Below the pieces are notes generated by a model. That model saw only the letters and a program-made list of their open reading frames with translations, did not search any database and was not told the DNA's origin. Position numbers and translations under genes: made by a program. From Sulfitobacter alexandrii (GTDB lineage Bacteria; Pseudomonadota; Alphaproteobacteria; Rhodobacterales; Rhodobacteraceae): a DNA stretch of 64,000 nucleotides. The stretch spans positions 1,550,001-1,614,000 of the forward strand of contig NZ_CP018076.1 in assembly GCF_001886735.1 (NCBI RefSeq). The letters are read 5' to 3'. Position 1 is the stretch's first letter. Every line of letters begins with the position of its first letter. This document shows positions 62,229 to 64,000 of this stretch, piece after piece.

Positions 62229-64000
62229 GGCGTCTCCGGTCGCAGGGTGGTGATCCCAACGGATGCCGCGCGCGCGAGATCCTCGTCCAGCGACATGGGA
62301 ATGTACTCTCCCCGCCGCCAGAGCTGCGCCAGGTCGTCGTAGTGGCGGGACAGGAAGTGGCCGGACTGGCCGGTCGACGTGATGAAAACCGACGAGTTGG
62401 GATCGGCAAAGTCGTAGACCCCGCGATAGCCCGCACCGTGCACGTTGTCGAAGGGGTCGGGCAGGGTGCCCTTGGTCCGCCCGCGCTGCAGCGTGTTGTC
62501 CCCGCCAGAGGTGGATTGCCGGATGTTCACGAAATACCGCAGCACGGGCACCTTTCCCAGCACCGGGTGGTCGTGTGTCGCCTGGTGCGCATCCCCCCAG
62601 CGCAGGGATTCAAGCTGCGACCCCCAGTTCTCGTCGATCCAGATGAGCGCGTCGTCGAGCGCCAGCCGCGCCATGTCGGGGCAGGTCTCGACGGGGGCGG
62701 ACTGGCGCACGTCGCACCATGCGGAGGCCCCGTCCACGTCGCGGAACACCCGCTCGATGAAGAGAGGCTCCACATGGGTGAACTCGGCGGCAAGCGGGCC
62801 CAGGTCGTCCTGGATCAGCCGTGCCTGAAGCGCCCTGAGCCAGGCGGCGTAGATCAGCGGTTCGGGCAGATGTTCGTTCATTTCGCCCGACCATTCCGCC
62901 AGCAGTCCCAGCGCCCTCTGCCGTTGACGTTCGGCGGTGCCGTCCGGGGCTGTGCCTTCGGTGAACCACAGGTCCGCACCGATCAGCGGCAACAGCGACC
63001 GCGCGGTGAAGCTCACCGTGTCGAGCTGCGCCTCGATGAAGCTGTCGCGCGTATGGACCTGACGGCCCTGCATCAGGCGCTGCCACCGCTGGATGCGCTG
63101 CGTATCGCCCCAAAGGTAGGAGACATGGTTCGGAAAAGGACGGTCCACCGTCTTGTTGTTGGTATTGCCAAGGATACCGCCAGCGGGGGCGACGAATGCC
63201 GGGTTCGCGGTGAAGGGCATCACGCCCTGCCAGCGGTTCGCGGCGATCCAGCCGGGCGAGGGAAGCCGCCCTTTCGACTGGTGCGCCGGGTCGCGCCGGG
63301 GCAACGCGCCGATGGTCTTCATCGCGATCTGCTGGCGATCCACCAGCGTGAGGTTCTGGGCCGGTGCGATATAGCGTTCCGACGCCCGGATCGCCTCGGC
63401 GATGGATTTGGCCTCCATCAGGTCGAGCGCCGCGGCGAGCGAGGTGTCCTTGGCGCTGAGCACCGTCCAGCTGAGCGAGGCGACATGCCCTGGCGGCGTG
63501 ATGCTGGCGAGATTGTAATGGCTGCCGGGAAGCACCGGGCCGTTGTCGGTCCACCGCAGGGTGACGGTGACGGGATCGGCGTCCTTGACCGTGATGATGG
63601 AGGACCGGGTGACGAAATCCTTGAACCCCTCCGGCGTGCGGTACTGCTCTCCGTCATCGGGGTTCAGCGCCTCGATGTGCACGTCCTGATCGTCCACGTA
63701 GGCAGAGGTCAGTCCCCAGCCGAGGGTGGCGGACCGGCCGGTCAGCACCGCCGGGATGCCGGGGATCGTGCCGCCGATCACCCCGCCCGACGCCAGTTCC
63801 ATCCGCGCGAGGTACCAGATCGACGGTGCGGAGAACCCCAGATGCGGGTCGTTCGCCAGCAATGTGCCGCCCGAGGCAGAGCGCGAGGGCGCGGCGGCCC
63901 AGGCATTCGACGCGCCGGCAAAGGCGATGTCCTTGAACGGCGACAGCGGATGCGGGTCGAGCGGGATGTTTTCCGCGAAACGGGTCACGCCAGGGACGAT
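62225..64000 (-). CDS. Penicillin acylase family protein, 5' part beyond window
   Basis: The frame is open to base 64000, so about 591 C-terminal residues are visible. [28 protein letters not shown] contains the Ser that becomes the beta-chain N-terminus after self-cleavage and acts as the nucleophile. [28 protein letters not shown] and [14 protein letters not shown] are further family landmarks. Members hydrolyse penicillins or acyl-homoserine lactones; the substrate is not predictable. The signal peptide and alpha chain are outside the window. Its stop overlaps the rluE start. Confidence 0.92.
   Translation of the reverse strand: MVPGVTRFAENIPLDPHPLSPFKDIAFAGASNAWAAAPSRSASGGTLLANDPHLGFSAPSIWYLARMELASGGVIGGTIPGIPAVLTGRSATLGWGLTSAYVDDQDVHIEALNPDDGEQYRTPEGFKDFVTRSSIITVKDADPVTVTLRWTDNGPVLPGSHYNLASITPPGHVASLSWTVLSAKDTSLAAALDLMEAKSIAEAIRASERYIAPAQNLTLVDRQQIAMKTIGALPRRDPAHQSKGRLPSPGWIAANRWQGVMPFTANPAFVAPAGGILGNTNNKTVDRPFPNHVSYLWGDTQRIQRWQRLMQGRQVHTRDSFIEAQLDTVSFTARSLLPLIGADLWFTEGTAPDGTAERQRQRALGLLAEWSGEMNEHLPEPLIYAAWLRALQARLIQDDLGPLAAEFTHVEPLFIERVFRDVDGASAWCDVRQSAPVETCPDMARLALDDALIWIDENWGSQLESLRWGDAHQATHDHPVLGKVPVLRYFVNIRQSTSGGDNTLQRGRTKGTLPDPFDNVHGAGYRGVYDFADPNSSVFITSTGQSGHFLSRHYDDLAQLWRRGEYIPMSLDEDLARAASVGITTLRPETP

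Overview
The window is 64 kb of GC-rich (roughly two-thirds G+C), gene-dense chromosomal DNA from an alphaproteobacterium, most likely a marine Rhodobacteraceae/Roseobacter-group member. Lineage markers are the F1-ATPase zeta inhibitor (DUF1476), the purC-purS-purQ order, fused ispDF, SspB-alpha, a permuted two-piece tmRNA whose tag reads ANDNRAPVAMAA, the dusB-ntrBC-ntrYX-trkAH-hfq-hflX cluster, and small family-restricted proteins (DUF4169, DUF6477, DUF6456). No tRNA or rRNA gene, phage, insertion sequence, integrase, plasmid function or CRISPR array was seen.

Layout. 1-7.3 kb: partial MprF-like membrane protein, zeta subunit, purine genes with an alcohol dehydrogenase between purS and purQ, and a DctB/DctD-type two-component pair. 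7.3-18.7 kb: lipoprotein, long leader and RNase E, TusA and CcdA, an alpha/beta hydrolase plus cytochrome P450 pair, class I aldolase, four stacked palindromes, and a fumC operon with three small genes, then SspB. 18.7-26.7 kb: chromate transporter, CHASE-domain sensor kinase, ssrA, a zinc-ribbon/membrane pair, rplM-rpsI, a luciferase-like oxidoreductase. 26.7-37.3 kb: small two-repeat protein, PPK2-TetR, metA plus hydrolase, unknown ATPase, FadL-type porin, EamA permease, guaA, MttB-family methyltransferase, DUF6477. 37.4-45 kb: DUF6456 protein, two c-type cytochromes, a frameshifted FAD monooxygenase, lipA, hpt, a COQ10-like protein, MmgE/PrpD. 44.8-59.5 kb: amt, cinA-pgpA-ispDF (pgpA frameshifted), then dusB, NtrB/NtrC, NtrY/NtrX, TrkA/TrkH, Hfq, HflX. 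60.9-64 kb: DUF2177 protein, a structured non-coding gap, RluE-type pseudouridine synthase and a partial penicillin acylase.

Many neighbours overlap by ATGA, GTGA, TTGA or TGATG, so translational coupling is common. The central physiological theme is nitrogen and ion control: Amt, NtrBC, NtrYX and TrkAH lie close together, with Hfq and RNase E as RNA regulators in the same window.

No wholly new system is obvious. The points most worth a second look are: all three AAA+ response regulators (DctD, NtrC, NtrX) lack the sigma-54-contacting GAFTGA loop, and DctD also has a swapped Walker B pair; a four-palindrome array after the aldolase gene; a 126-bp structured non-coding segment near 61.5 kb; SR-like repeats in both disordered parts of RNase E; evenly spaced G-tracts before hfq; and two genes each broken by loss of one G in a G-run, which may be assembly errors.
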